Below, piece after piece: positions 8,081 through 17,689 of a DNA stretch of 34,535 nucleotides. The stretch is from a virus: positions 1-34,535 of the IMG/VR virus record IMGVR_UViG_3300044681_000147. One strand, written 5' to 3'. Within the stretch, counting starts at the first letter, position 1. Every line of letters starts with the position of its first letter. The position numbers and the translations under genes are program-made. The notes under the pieces were generated by a model, which saw nothing but the letters and a program-made list of their open reading frames with translations, had not been told where the DNA came from and did not search any database.

Positions 8081-9682
8081 CTAAAAATCATCCTGTCTCC
8101 ATATCTGCCAATCATCACTTATAACAGGTTCTTCTATCAGTCCAGCCAATCCATCATCAACAAATCCGAATGGTGGAACATCATCTTCAATCTGTTTCAT
8201 TCTCTCATCAAACAACATCTGTTTAAGATTGATATCTGTCATGTCCGCAAAGAACTGTGTGGACACAAAATACCCAAACATGACTAGATTCATCATTAGG
8301 TCATCATGGTTTCCTTCTGAAGCCTCGTATGACTGACCCTTTGCAACAAACGTGGATATCTCAAGGATTGTATTCTCATCCACAATATCCAGTTTATGGT
8401 TCTCTAGAATATCCTTGATTGCAGAACACCCAAGTCGTTTCACCTTTCGGTTCATCTCAATACCAATACCAGAGGCCTTTACTGCACTAGTAAGGTGAAC
8501 ATTTTCATATTCTAAGTCATGATATAAACCATTACATACAACACCACCCTGATCATTTGATTCAATTACAACATAAGCGTTATTGTAGAGAGTTGAATAC
8601 TTATAGATAATGTTAGGAAAGAGAATTGGAGAGATAGTATTACAGCGATAAACCGCAACCTGTTTAAATGGTTGGACTGATATATCGATTACCGTAAAGG
8701 TAGAATAATCCTGCCCTCTTCCCTTTGATACATCAACCATAGTGATGTATTCATGATCCTTTATAGGATTAGTATAGACTAGAAAATCACCACCCTCTAG
8801 AACTTCTTTCGGGGGTTGAGCTCGCAGCGCTAACAATGTTTCAGCGTTGATAAGTGTGTCGCCCGTCCCAAAAAATGTGTTACCAAATTCCTGATCAAAC
8901 TGCAACTGTGATGTGTTGGAGATGGTTTGTTTCTTCCATTCCTCATCACGGCCTGGAACGTCCCACCAGTTTACGGTGAATGGTTTGTATTCGTTGGTTC
9001 CTTGGACTGCCCCTTCCCAAACCTTGTGGAAAGTGTTCCCGATACCATTTGCCGTAGACGTGATAATGACTTTTGTATCTTTACCTGCTGAGACAACAGG
9101 ATAGGTTGAAGTATAGAATTCAGCAGCCCGTTCAACAAAAGCAAACTCATCAAGAAAAAGAAGGTTAACAGACATACCACGTATAGAACTGCCACTGGTG
9201 GCAGCAGCAATAATGCGACTGTTGTTGGAAAATTCGATGCTACCTTTGTTGAGTGCTTTGCAGCCTGGCTGCAAAAAGAAAGGAAGGTTTTCAAGAGCGA
9301 GCGTAACACGTGCTAACATTTCCCTCGCAGTAGAACCCTTGTTTGCAAGTACTGCGATGGTTTTCTCACTATGAAAACAAGCATACCACAAAAGGTAGAC
9401 CACCGAGGAGATTGATTTACCGGACTGTCTACACGCAAGGACAATTGAGAATCTGTTAGAATTAAAATGGCTGAACATCTTTTCTTGATATTCATACAAA
9501 TTAAAGTTGACAAGTCCTTTGTCAAGTGATATAATCTTAACATAGGTTCTAGCGAAGTATGCTGGGTCTCGCATACACTTCTGGTATTCGGATACCTTAT
9601 GAGCATCCCACTCTTCGTTAACACCATCTCGTTTAACGTTAGGGTTACCGAGGTAACTATTCTTCTCGTTCTGGTTGAACAT
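8081..9682 (-). CDS. 17: Terminase large subunit, packaging ATPase-nuclease (gp17-like)
   Basis: This is the 533-residue DNA-packaging motor (T4 gp17: 610). The ATPase domain shows a Walker A ACRQSGKS (83-90), Walker B LLFLDE (174-179) and coupling motif TSTANG (208-213). The C-terminal RNase H-like nuclease shows MVDVSKGRGQDYS (315-327; D317 probable metal ligand), VIESNDQGG (372-380) and NHDDLMMNLVMFGY near residue 465. A TTG codon at 9685 is in frame just upstream, but the ATG at 9682 is preferred because AAGGTGAT lies correctly spaced before it. The start lies inside the end of gene 16 (26-base overlap), so the two subunits are translationally linked. Confidence 0.96.
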   Translation of the reverse strand: MFNQNEKNSYLGNPNVKRDGVNEEWDAHKVSEYQKCMRDPAYFARTYVKIISLDKGLVNFNLYEYQEKMFSHFNSNRFSIVLACRQSGKSISSVVYLLWYACFHSEKTIAVLANKGSTAREMLARVTLALENLPFFLQPGCKALNKGSIEFSNNSRIIAAATSGSSIRGMSVNLLFLDEFAFVERAAEFYTSTYPVVSAGKDTKVIITSTANGIGNTFHKVWEGAVQGTNEYKPFTVNWWDVPGRDEEWKKQTISNTSQLQFDQEFGNTFFGTGDTLINAETLLALRAQPPKEVLEGGDFLVYTNPIKDHEYITMVDVSKGRGQDYSTFTVIDISVQPFKQVAVYRCNTISPILFPNIIYKYSTLYNNAYVVIESNDQGGVVCNGLYHDLEYENVHLTSAVKASGIGIEMNRKVKRLGCSAIKDILENHKLDIVDENTILEISTFVAKGQSYEASEGNHDDLMMNLVMFGYFVSTQFFADMTDINLKQMLFDERMKQIEDDVPPFGFVDDGLAGLIEEPVISDDWQIWRQDDF

Positions 9683-10010
9683 CAATCACCTTAGCTTCAT
9701 TCTGTAAAAATCTTTGTAAGTCTGTGGTTGAGCCAATGAACAGGTTATTGTTTGTTGTTCCTGTGCCTTGTGCAGGAACATCTGCCTTGTTGATATCTTT
9801 CTTCTTCTTATTCAAGTCCATCAACTTATCGTTAATATCTGCCATGTTTTTCATCATACCAGATAATACTTCAAATGCACGGGGGTGTTCACTCTGTCGA
9901 GCAACCTCCATCATAAGTTCCATAGCGTCACGACCTTTCTCTAGGAGATCGTAATACGTCTCCCTAGAATAATCATAATCACTTTTTACATTATCATCAT
10001 CAGACTTCAT
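9657..10010 (-). CDS. 16: Terminase small subunit (gp16-like)
   Basis: A 117-residue helical, charged protein just upstream of and overlapping the large terminase gene, the T4 position of gene 16 (164 residues in T4). The central helices (YYDLLEKGRDAMELMMEVAR and HPRAFEVLSGMMKNMADIND) match the coiled-coil oligomerisation core of the family. The C-terminal part has a Lys-rich stretch and an acidic end. It would form the ring that recognises viral DNA and stimulates the gp17 ATPase. Two bases separate it from gene 15. Confidence 0.88.
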   Translation of the reverse strand: MKSDDDNVKSDYDYSRETYYDLLEKGRDAMELMMEVARQSEHPRAFEVLSGMMKNMADINDKLMDLNKKKKDINKADVPAQGTGTTNNNLFIGSTTDLQRFLQNEAKVIDVQPEREE

Positions 10011-10012
10011 AA

Positions 10013-10783
10013 CTATCCAGCACTATCCAGATATTGAATGTTAAACCCATAATCACTGTCTGGACTTACATTGATTGGGTCTGGTGTAATATTTATGTTG
10101 TGAATAAAATGGTCACTATCCGCACCCATGAGGTACAGATTATTATTGACTTCACGAATGATACCGTATTCAGCCTGTGGCCCATAGAAAGCAATTTTCA
10201 TGGTGAACTGTAAATCGTAAACGATGGTTCTTCTCTGTTCTACAGGCCCATCATAGGTGTCAGAAAATGTCACACCCGTAAGAATAATAGGGACATCTTC
10301 CTTGATGTCAACTTCATCCATAAATGGTTTCACAGTAACGGAGTACTGAGGATTGAAGTAGGGAATGATTTGTTCTACAATCTGAAGTGCATCGTCTTGA
10401 GACTTTGCATATATGCTCAGTTGGAACATAATATCATAAGGGACAGCCGTATAGAACTTCTGTCTTTTATTGTCTGAAGTACCCGCAAGAGAAAATGTGT
10501 TTACCTTAGGCAACTGTCTCTGAGGGTCATACATCATCTGAACAATTTCAAATGACATACGGGGGAGTTTCACGGCCACTCTACGTTCCGCATCTTCCCC
10601 ATTCTGCATTGCATCAAGTCGTTCGATAAATTGTCTACGAGGAGCATACGAAAGAGGAACTTTAATCTGAGATAAAATTCCACCCGAAGCATCTTCTCTG
10701 AGAACAAAGATGTTGTTGAACATCGATCCAAAGACCGAAACAGCTGTTCGAACTCTCTTGTTATAAAACCAAGTACCAAACAT
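10013..10783 (-). CDS. 15: Tail terminator / sheath stabiliser (gp15-like)
   Basis: A 256-residue protein (T4 gp15: 272) starting MFGTWFYNKRVRTAVSVFGSMF, the typical gp15 start. PRMSFEIVQMMYDPQRQLPK follows around residue 74-93, and a conserved DIMFQLSIYAKSQDDALQIVEQI region around 118-140. It caps the tail tube and sheath as a hexamer and joins the tail to the neck. Its ATG shares one base with the gene 14 stop (TAATG), showing coupling. Gene order 13-14-15-16-17 matches T4. Confidence 0.94.
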   Translation of the reverse strand: MFGTWFYNKRVRTAVSVFGSMFNNIFVLREDASGGILSQIKVPLSYAPRRQFIERLDAMQNGEDAERRVAVKLPRMSFEIVQMMYDPQRQLPKVNTFSLAGTSDNKRQKFYTAVPYDIMFQLSIYAKSQDDALQIVEQIIPYFNPQYSVTVKPFMDEVDIKEDVPIILTGVTFSDTYDGPVEQRRTIVYDLQFTMKIAFYGPQAEYGIIREVNNNLYLMGADSDHFIHNINITPDPINVSPDSDYGFNIQYLDSAG

Positions 10784-12513
10784 TATGAAATATCTCCAAA
10801 GGGATTGCTTTCTGAGAAGTCTAGGAAGTCAGCCTCAAAGTTATCAAAAATAGTATTCTGATAAGTTGTTTGAATTGCCTGAACTTCCGCAACAGCAGAG
10901 GTCACCCAAGACTTAGTACCAGAAGTTGTTCTCTTGTCTGTTTGGAACTCATGGAATTTACCATCCGTAGAACCAACATGAGCAACTTGTAATATTCTAT
11001 CCGAATCTGACCAACGAGTAACTTCACCCGATATAGTATATGTATCATAAACCTGAGTAATTGTATCACCCACCTCAAAGTTTTCACCAGAAACGGGAGA
11101 AGAAATTGTAACGGTAGGTGTGGACATATAGTTGAAACCAGCGTTCACAATAGTATAACCTACAAATTCTCCGTTGGCAACTGTTGCGGTAACTGTAGGT
11201 TTAGTTCCGTCTGCATGTTCTAATAGAGAAGTCAGTGAGTCACTATCAAAGGCCGCAGTAGGAACAGAAATGGTGTCTGAGTCATCAACGTATCTGTCTG
11301 CAAGAACCGTGTTCTCTGATCCAACTGAAATCTTAATCTCATCAAGGTAACCGTTGATACCACCCCATTCAACACCATCAAGTTCACGTGCAGAAACAGC
11401 ACCAATAGAATATGAACCACTAATGAAATCTCCAACGTTTGGTAACGTGTAGTTTCCAACTCTCGTTCCATCAATGAACACGTACATTCTATCACTATCG
11501 ACACCAATACCAACATGATGCCAAGAACCAATTCCAAGGTTAGTTTCAGCAAGGGCCTGAACACTATCACCTTCGTTATCACCACGAGAATAGTACAGAC
11601 CACCACCAGAACCAACACCGATCATTAATTGATTAGTAGCATCGGTTTGACCGCCGCCAATAAGGAATAATGATCCTTTGTCTGTAGGATAGGCGTCAAC
11701 TTTAACAAACATCTCAACAAAACCATTATTAGAAATTAGTTTGAGATTGTCTGCTTCGATACCTCTACCAATATTCATATTGATCGAGTTGTATCCGAAT
11801 TTCTTGACAGATTGTGTAGTAAAATCTGAGAAAGAAAACTCTACACGTCCATCACTATCATACCCGTGGCCAGGATGTGTGATTGTCAATTCAGTCAATT
11901 CACCCTGTGTTCCAATAGTCGCAGTTGCTGCGGCTACAGAACCCGTAGTATCATTGGGATGCATGGTTAATGCGTATTGGTATGCACCCTCATATTCGAT
12001 AACATCAACATCATCGATACCAGTATCAAAGTCTTCATCACTGTATTCAAAGAGTTCACACTGGAGTCTGAATGTGGGAAGTTGGCTGAGTTGATAGAAA
12101 GGAGTTTCCGTTTCCACCTTAGTGATTTGCCAGATAGATTTTGCAAGAGGCAGATAAATGACATCACCTTCACGTGGACGGAACTTCTGAGAATCTAGGT
12201 AATTGCCAATAAGGTTCTTCCAACGTCTACGTGCAACAATAAAGGTAGCTTGGTCACGTAACTCAATACCGAATTTCGTAAACAAGTCACCCTCGCCTTG
12301 CCAACCTTCAGTATTTTCAACATACATTTCCACCTTGTACGCATCAGTAAAACGTGACGGTACATCGTCAAGAAAGATAGTATCCTTGTTGACAATTTCT
12401 CTTGGAATGTAATATACGTCCTGACCGTAAAACTTTAAAGATTCAATTACCAAATCTTCATATAAGTTTTGTTCTGAACGTACACTTTGACTGATATACG
12501 GATTAGTTGGCAT
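10783..12513 (-). CDS. 14: Neck protein gp14-like, enlarged by a LamG domain
   Basis: A 576-residue protein between genes 13 and 15; T4 gp14 has 256. Residues 1-180 are clearly gp14-like (NLYEDLVIESLKFYGQDVYYIPREIV, FRPREGDVIYLPLAKSIWQITKVE), as is the end (FEVGDTITQVYD..., DNFEADFLDFSESNPFGDI). Between them sit a Gly-Tyr beta repeat (~190-230, THPGHGYDSDG), a laminin-G/concanavalin-A-like domain (~240-408) and a second copy of the beta repeat (~438-475, NAGFNYMSTPTVTI). The gp14 part should join the neck between portal and tail. The LamG part could display a sugar-binding surface at the collar. Nothing suggests a frameshift: the frame is continuous and the C-terminal gp14 part is intact. ATG lies 4 bases after the gene 13 stop. 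Confidence 0.92.
   Translation of the reverse strand: MPTNPYISQSVRSEQNLYEDLVIESLKFYGQDVYYIPREIVNKDTIFLDDVPSRFTDAYKVEMYVENTEGWQGEGDLFTKFGIELRDQATFIVARRRWKNLIGNYLDSQKFRPREGDVIYLPLAKSIWQITKVETETPFYQLSQLPTFRLQCELFEYSDEDFDTGIDDVDVIEYEGAYQYALTMHPNDTTGSVAAATATIGTQGELTELTITHPGHGYDSDGRVEFSFSDFTTQSVKKFGYNSINMNIGRGIEADNLKLISNNGFVEMFVKVDAYPTDKGSLFLIGGGQTDATNQLMIGVGSGGGLYYSRGDNEGDSVQALAETNLGIGSWHHVGIGVDSDRMYVFIDGTRVGNYTLPNVGDFISGSYSIGAVSARELDGVEWGGINGYLDEIKISVGSENTVLADRYVDDSDTISVPTAAFDSDSLTSLLEHADGTKPTVTATVANGEFVGYTIVNAGFNYMSTPTVTISSPVSGENFEVGDTITQVYDTYTISGEVTRWSDSDRILQVAHVGSTDGKFHEFQTDKRTTSGTKSWVTSAVAEVQAIQTTYQNTIFDNFEADFLDFSESNPFGDIS
11290..11796 (-). other. LamG / concanavalin-A-like domain inside gp14
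   Basis: Protein-level domain at about residues 240-408 of the gene 14 product. Diagnostic features are the strand pairs FVEMFVKVDAYPTDKGSLFLI and NQLMIGVGSGGGLYY, and especially GSWHHVGIGVDSDRMYVFIDG (about 329-349). The last is the W-H-H-V...Y-V-D-G core of LamG-type sandwiches. It ends with INGYLDEIKIS, another family hallmark. Such domains bind glycans or proteins. Confidence 0.82.
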
Positions 12514-12517
12514 TATA

Positions 12518-13285
12518 TTATCCTATAAAGAACATAGGGCCAATATCTTCTTCTTCCCTGAACTTGGTTAAGATTCTATCGATATCGGTTTGTGCATCTT
12601 CATAGATTTGTCTACCACTAATGGTGACACCGCCAGGAAGTTGCATCCCTTCAAATTTTAACAGGTTTTGTCCCCACTGTTTCTTAATTAAGGCTATCGT
12701 ATATTCCTTGAGGAACTTGTGGTTCCATAGAGAATTATAGTCTGAGTTTGAACCAGCGTTTGGATTACGCATACCATAAACCTCAAACACAAGATAATCC
12801 CCTACCTTTAATTTATCCGCAGAAATATTAAAGTTGATTCTGTCGTACTGTCGATCAAAACGAATAATCGGTTGACCCGTCAATCTCATATCAATAAGAG
12901 ACAGATGTTGTTGCATTTGATCGTAGTAGGCAAGATCACTTAAAATACCACCACTTGCCAAATCGGTAATTGTATAACGCATGAATTGCCATGCATCACT
13001 GAACCAACCAGTGTTGGCACCCGTGTATGACATAGGAAGCATTCTAACAACAGTAATTAAAGGTTCTGAAAAACTAATGTATTGGTTGTCTATATCAGTC
13101 TGTGTCAATTGATGAGACAGATAGAACCTTTTACTACCGTCCGGATGATATTCACGGAACCATTGAAGGCCTTCGTCAACCCTATCTTCCAATTGTTCAT
13201 CATCAATATTAATTTCAACAACAGGATGACCTAAAGCACGAAGGCAATAGTCTATAAATTCATCTCTAGTATTAGGTAATGCCAT
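12518..13285 (-). CDS. 13: Neck protein (gp13-like)
   Basis: A 255-residue protein (T4 gp13: 309) starting MALPNTRDEFIDYCLRALGH and continuing VVEINIDDEQLEDRVDEGLQWF, the characteristic gp13 head-completion start. The C-terminal part has YTIALIKKQWGQNLLKFEG and LPGGVTISGRQIYEDA (~195-230). It forms the adaptor ring under the portal with gp14, closing the filled head and accepting the tail. AAGGAA precedes the start. It is 10 bases downstream of the large fiber gene. Confidence 0.94.
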   Translation of the reverse strand: MALPNTRDEFIDYCLRALGHPVVEINIDDEQLEDRVDEGLQWFREYHPDGSKRFYLSHQLTQTDIDNQYISFSEPLITVVRMLPMSYTGANTGWFSDAWQFMRYTITDLASGGILSDLAYYDQMQQHLSLIDMRLTGQPIIRFDRQYDRINFNISADKLKVGDYLVFEVYGMRNPNAGSNSDYNSLWNHKFLKEYTIALIKKQWGQNLLKFEGMQLPGGVTISGRQIYEDAQTDIDRILTKFREEEDIGPMFFIG

Positions 13286-13295
13286 GTGTTATTCC

Positions 13296-16200
13296 TTAAT
13301 TCAACAAGGTTCCTGCCGAGTTGTAAACATTGATTCTATAGTAAGAACCGTGTTGACCATCTAATAAGTCAGCATCCAATCCAGAGGTTGCACCATCCAC
13401 AGTCTTGATTGCAGTCAAGAGTTCGTTTGCAGTAGAGTATGTCTCACTGAACGAGAACTGACCAGTTCCGCTGTTGTAGGACAAGTCACCAGATGCAGAG
13501 AAAAGTCCTCTAATCTGACCAGATGTTCTGTCCGAATCTGTGTAAGACATAACACCAGTGTTTGGATCATAGGACAAATTACCACCCGCACTGATTGCCG
13601 CTCTTGCTCTTGCATCTGTGTAGTACTTATTAGTACCTTCAGGTAGATCATCTGTCTTAAGGTGACTGATACCATCACTATCAATTACAGCGGTAAGTTG
13701 TACGTTACCACTTCCGTCAAATGATACCGCAGAAGCTGTCACGTCTCCAGTGATAGAGAAGTTACGTCCAGTTGCAAGTGTCGTTGCTGTTCCAGCATTA
13801 CCTGTCACATTACCTGTCACATTACCTATCAGTGCAGCAGTAATCGTACCCGCAGAGAAGTTACCACTTGCATCACGTGCAACAATTGCAGAAGCAGTGT
13901 TCGCATTCGTTGCAGTAGTCGCAGAGTTCTGTACCTTACCCGCAGTCGAGATCGTTGCAAGTTTGGTGTCTGCAATCGCAGCAGATGCATTGATGTCTGC
14001 GTTGACAATGGCTCCTGCGGTGATCGAAGTCGAGATGGTAATATTCTGACTACCATTGAACGACACACCACTACCAGTGATGTCACCTGAGATACCAATT
14101 GTTCTTCCGGTTTCAAGAAGTGTTGCAGTGTCCGCATTACCTGTTACGTTACCTATAACATTACCTTCTAGCGTACCTAATTTCAATGTACCGAGTGTTG
14201 CGGAGTCTAGTGAAATATCACCTTCTGGTTCTGGGTCATACTCTTCTACTAGAGTGAATTTCTCTTCAGATGCATCGAAGAACATACCTATGTGAGTATA
14301 CCCAACACCCGATGTACCAGTGTTTCTGTTAGAGAACCAACCAGTATCTACGTTTACGGGACTTGCAGAACCTTTCCACGTGTCTCCGGATGTGTGACCT
14401 GTTGTCGCAACAAACTCAACTTTGATACCATAGTTTAGTTCTTGTTCACTACCAGTGATTGCAACACCTGTGGCTTCCGGAGACGCTGAATCTGCGAAAC
14501 CCCATTCGAAGGTATCTGTACCACCAGTTCCGTCAATCTTTACGTAGAACTTCTGGTTAGTTGCAGTTCCCTTATAGTGACCTTTCAATGTCGCATCGTC
14601 AAGACCTGAACCAGTAAATGTAGTGTTTGCTTCACCAATAGTATCACCGGCGTTCAAGTAGTTGAACGCACCACCGATTGAGATGTTCTCTGTTGCGGCA
14701 ATTGTCTGCGTACCCAATACAGTTAGGTTACCGCCAACTGTTACGTCTTGGTCAAAACGTGCATCGCCTGTAGTACGAGTTACTTCGAATGAGTGATCTA
14801 CGATATTTACAAGAATCGAACCACCGCCTCCAGCTGAGTCCGCAGTAAGAACATAACCCAAGTCTACCGCAAAGTATGGATATGTCGGTGCTACCGTTGA
14901 GAATGTACCTGGCGTAGTACCTACGTGTACTTTGTCACCCGCAGAGAATGCAGATGTGTCTACGTTGTTCACAACACCCTTGGTGGTCACATAACCGTAT
15001 GAACCATTCGCAATGTCATGTGTCGCAAGACCAATAGCATGTACTTTATTAGCATCGGTAGCATCTGCCAGTTCGATGGTTGGAGTATTACTTTGAACAC
15101 CATTTACATGAACAGGTTGACCATTGTTGATTTGAGAACCAGAGTTATTGTATACACGAACCCAATCTTCTTGACCAATCTGCATTGTGATGTCAGGTAC
15201 ATCATTCTTGAATGCAATTGCACCATTTGCAGAATCGTAGAAGATTGTACCTTCTGCATATTCTGGAACAGTACCGTCAAATGTAATCGCTTTGGTTGTT
15301 ACTTTACCTACCGCCTCTAGTTCACCCGATGTCTTGACCTTACCTGAGAATCTTGCACGAGTCCAGTGTTCACGCACAGGGTTGATAAAGATAGCACCAT
15401 CGTTCGAGTCAGCAATAACAACCGTACCCAACTCAAATGGATATCCACTATCGGGGCCAATGGCATGCTTTACCCAACCACCTTGTTGTACGTTACAGAT
15501 ATATGCACGGTCACCCACCGAGAATGGGCCACCTGTGGTTTGACGGATCGTGTCAATACCACGAACGATACCTTGAGTGGTAATGTAACCATGCGCTCCG
15601 TCCGGTATATCTTGTGTTGCCATACCGATAGGGCCAGAGATAGGAGTATTCGCAAGAGTCTTTTCTACTGTAGGTGAACCGTCTGAGTGTGCCCCTACAA
15701 ATCGAATCGTACTACCGTTTTGAATCGTCTCGCCAGTGTCGTTGTATACGTAAACAACTTCTTCCTGACCGATGTTGATCGCAACGTCTGTGTTACCTTC
15801 TTTGGTTCTTGGAATGAAAGTAAGACCTTTGGCACCATCCGAGTCAAAGTATAGTTCGCCACCAACAAGACTTGCGTCTGGTTTAGGCGCACTTGTTCTT
15901 CGTGTCAGTACAATGTTGTCCAGTGCCGCAGAGTCCGCAGTAACTTTACCAAACTGTACGTCATCTGTCGTACCAACAGACTGTGCAATCGCAATCGAAC
16001 CGTTTGTAATTGTGACACCCGTACCGCCCGAGAAGTGAGCACGAGTTTCAGCTGCAGAAGGCCCTGTGTACGTGATTGTACCTGTACCTGCATTATAGGA
16101 CAGCGAACCATCACCACCCGCATCAGTGACAGAGATGGCGTTTTTCGCATCACTATCCGCACGTGCTGTGGTGTAGTATAAGTTGTTACCTTCAGAAAGG

Positions 16201-17639
16201 TCAGTAGTTGACTTACCAGTAAATGCAGTATCAAACCTTGCTTGTGTATAGTAAAGGTTAGAACCTTCGGCAAGATTACTTGTTGTAAACGGATCAAGGG
16301 TGACTGTAGTATTGTAACTATTTCCGTCTGTAGTGGCAATAGTAAGGTTGCCACCCACACTATCAAATGTTATACTAGAAACAGCATCAATGGATACTGT
16401 ACCGGCACTATCAATCTGTCCCTGTGCATTAACTGTGAATACAGGGATAGCAGTTGTAGAACCGTATGTGCCATTGGTGACACCGGAGTTCGTGATAGAG
16501 AATACACCAGAAGCACTATCGTATGTAAGACCAGTACCACCAACAAAGTGGGCTCTAGTCTCTGTAGCGGATGCACCAATGAAAGTAAATCTACCTGTAT
16601 CTGAGTCATAGGTTAATGACCCATCACCACCATTCTGTTGAAGACCCAAGGCATTACGAGCCCTAAGTTCTGTGAAGTAGAGATTGGTGTTGCCTTCCAA
16701 TAAAGCGTTTGTGGTCTTACCACCAAAATCAGAATCAAATCTTGATGAAAGGTAATATAAGTTTGTACCTTCTGCAACATCCGTTGTTGTTTTGGTTGCA
16801 AGTCTAGCGTCAAATCTTGCTTCTGTGTAGTAGAGATTAGTACCCTCATCAAGATTTGATGTTGTTTTTTCATTAAATGCGCTATCAAATCTTCCCTGTG
16901 TGTAATACAGATTATTACCTTCAGTTAAATCTGAAGTTGTATTGTCACCAAAATCACTATCAAAACGAGCAGTCGTATAGTAAAGGTTATTACCTTCAGT
17001 CAGATTGTCTGTTGTTTTGGTTGCAAGACGAGCATCGAAGTCACTATCTACACGCCCTTGGGTGTAGTATAAGTTTGCGCCTTCGGTTAAATCTGCTGTA
17101 GTAAACGGAGCAAGGGTGATGTCTGCCGTAAATGTTGCAGCATCAGCTGTGGTAATAGTTAGTTTACCATTGATGGGGTCGTAACCAAATGAGTCTACAG
17201 TGGCGGGAGTTACCGTTGAAATTGTGGTGATTTGCCCTTGCGAGTCAACAGTTAGTACGGGAACGAGTACAGTACTGCCGTATTGGCCGGGCGTGACACC
17301 AGTTGCGGTAATCTCAATGATACCTGTGTTCGCATTATAGGTAATACCTGTCCCAGCAGAGATTGCATTTTTTGCATCTGAATCTGCTCTGGATGACTGG
17401 TAATAAAGATTTGTATTTCCTTCTGCAAAAGCATCGGTAGTAAAAGTGTTAGAATCACCAAGTGCAATTGATTGACTATTGACGGTTATCGCATAATTCT
17501 CTAATTTAGAATTAGGAATTGTTGGAAGATTGATAAGATCAATCTCACCATCAGAGCCTGCAAGTTGTGACCTATCGTCTTTTACGAAACCAGATGCCGT
17601 CAACAGACTGGACAGATATCTAGCTTTTGATTGTGCCAT
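13296..17639 (-). CDS. Giant tail-fiber protein with tandem EGxNLYY repeats
   Basis: A 1447-residue Ser/Thr/Asp/Gly-rich beta protein. Residues ~70-345 carry repeated EG(N)NLYYTxxRFDSxF units of about 25 residues, recurring near 470-500 and near 1375. The middle holds two related ~170-residue domains, each beginning (I)GQE-x-V-x-VYN and containing HGYITTQGIVRG or YGYVTTKGVVNN. The last third has fiber-type repeats (GNVTGNADTATLLETGR, GISGDITGSGVSFNGSQN) like those in T4 gp37/lambda side-tail-fiber shafts. It ends INVYNSAGTLLN, nearly the same as the fiber-like protein at 30153-33149. It is probably a trimeric long tail fiber subunit. Which T4 fiber gene it replaces is unclear. A late promoter and 5' hairpin lie upstream; AAAGGGAA is the ribosome site. 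Confidence 0.82.
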   Translation of the reverse strand: MAQSKARYLSSLLTASGFVKDDRSQLAGSDGEIDLINLPTIPNSKLENYAITVNSQSIALGDSNTFTTDAFAEGNTNLYYQSSRADSDAKNAISAGTGITYNANTGIIEITATGVTPGQYGSTVLVPVLTVDSQGQITTISTVTPATVDSFGYDPINGKLTITTADAATFTADITLAPFTTADLTEGANLYYTQGRVDSDFDARLATKTTDNLTEGNNLYYTTARFDSDFGDNTTSDLTEGNNLYYTQGRFDSAFNEKTTSNLDEGTNLYYTEARFDARLATKTTTDVAEGTNLYYLSSRFDSDFGGKTTNALLEGNTNLYFTELRARNALGLQQNGGDGSLTYDSDTGRFTFIGASATETRAHFVGGTGLTYDSASGVFSITNSGVTNGTYGSTTAIPVFTVNAQGQIDSAGTVSIDAVSSITFDSVGGNLTIATTDGNSYNTTVTLDPFTTSNLAEGSNLYYTQARFDTAFTGKSTTDLSEGNNLYYTTARADSDAKNAISVTDAGGDGSLSYNAGTGTITYTGPSAAETRAHFSGGTGVTITNGSIAIAQSVGTTDDVQFGKVTADSAALDNIVLTRRTSAPKPDASLVGGELYFDSDGAKGLTFIPRTKEGNTDVAINIGQEEVVYVYNDTGETIQNGSTIRFVGAHSDGSPTVEKTLANTPISGPIGMATQDIPDGAHGYITTQGIVRGIDTIRQTTGGPFSVGDRAYICNVQQGGWVKHAIGPDSGYPFELGTVVIADSNDGAIFINPVREHWTRARFSGKVKTSGELEAVGKVTTKAITFDGTVPEYAEGTIFYDSANGAIAFKNDVPDITMQIGQEDWVRVYNNSGSQINNGQPVHVNGVQSNTPTIELADATDANKVHAIGLATHDIANGSYGYVTTKGVVNNVDTSAFSAGDKVHVGTTPGTFSTVAPTYPYFAVDLGYVLTADSAGGGGSILVNIVDHSFEVTRTTGDARFDQDVTVGGNLTVLGTQTIAATENISIGGAFNYLNAGDTIGEANTTFTGSGLDDATLKGHYKGTATNQKFYVKIDGTGGTDTFEWGFADSASPEATGVAITGSEQELNYGIKVEFVATTGHTSGDTWKGSASPVNVDTGWFSNRNTGTSGVGYTHIGMFFDASEEKFTLVEEYDPEPEGDISLDSATLGTLKLGTLEGNVIGNVTGNADTATLLETGRTIGISGDITGSGVSFNGSQNITISTSITAGAIVNADINASAAIADTKLATISTAGKVQNSATTATNANTASAIVARDASGNFSAGTITAALIGNVTGNVTGNAGTATTLATGRNFSITGDVTASAVSFDGSGNVQLTAVIDSDGISHLKTDDLPEGTNKYYTDARARAAISAGGNLSYDPNTGVMSYTDSDRTSGQIRGLFSASGDLSYNSGTGQFSFSETYSTANELLTAIKTVDGATSGLDADLLDGQHGSYYRINVYNSAGTLLN
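16640..17110 (-). repeat. 75-bp tandem repeats coding EGxNLYYTxxRFDS units
   Basis: About six diverged copies of a ~25-residue unit follow each other in the fiber gene: D-L-T-E-G-N-N-L-Y-Y-T-x-x-R-F-D-S-x-F then a K-T-T linker. Copies differ mostly at silent and linker positions, so the register is kept by selection on protein. Extra isolated copies lie near 17400, 16190-16260 and 13600. Confidence 0.8.
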
Positions 17640-17664
17640 TAGACGTTCCCTTTAAACTCATTTG

Positions 17665-17681
17665 TGTTGGATACCCCAACA
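17665..17681 (-). promoter_or_regulatory. Stem-loop at the 5' end of the fiber-gene late transcript
   Basis: TGTTGG (17681-17676 read minus) pairs with CCAACA (17670-17665) around a 5-base loop GGTAT. If transcription begins about six bases after the late box (17690-17697), this stem starts only a few bases from the 5' end of the mRNA, where it could slow decay. No T-tract follows, so termination is unlikely. Confidence 0.5.
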
Positions 17682-17689
17682 TTCTATTC

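Noticed and set aside
9683-9685. TTG as start of the large terminase gene
   Set aside because: The next codon is ATG with a well-placed AAGGTGAT site, so the ATG at 9682 is the better start.
10090-10097. CATAAATA (late-box variant) on the minus strand, 80 bases before the small terminase gene
   Set aside because: It lies in gp15 codons for Asn-Ile-Asn-Ile, is one base off consensus, and has no gap or other promoter feature. It could still be weak, but I do not annotate it.
10783-12513. Gene 14 as a fusion or assembly error because of its size
   Set aside because: Both the N-terminal and C-terminal gp14 parts are present in one continuous frame with normal spacing to genes 13 and 15, so an internal domain gain explains it.
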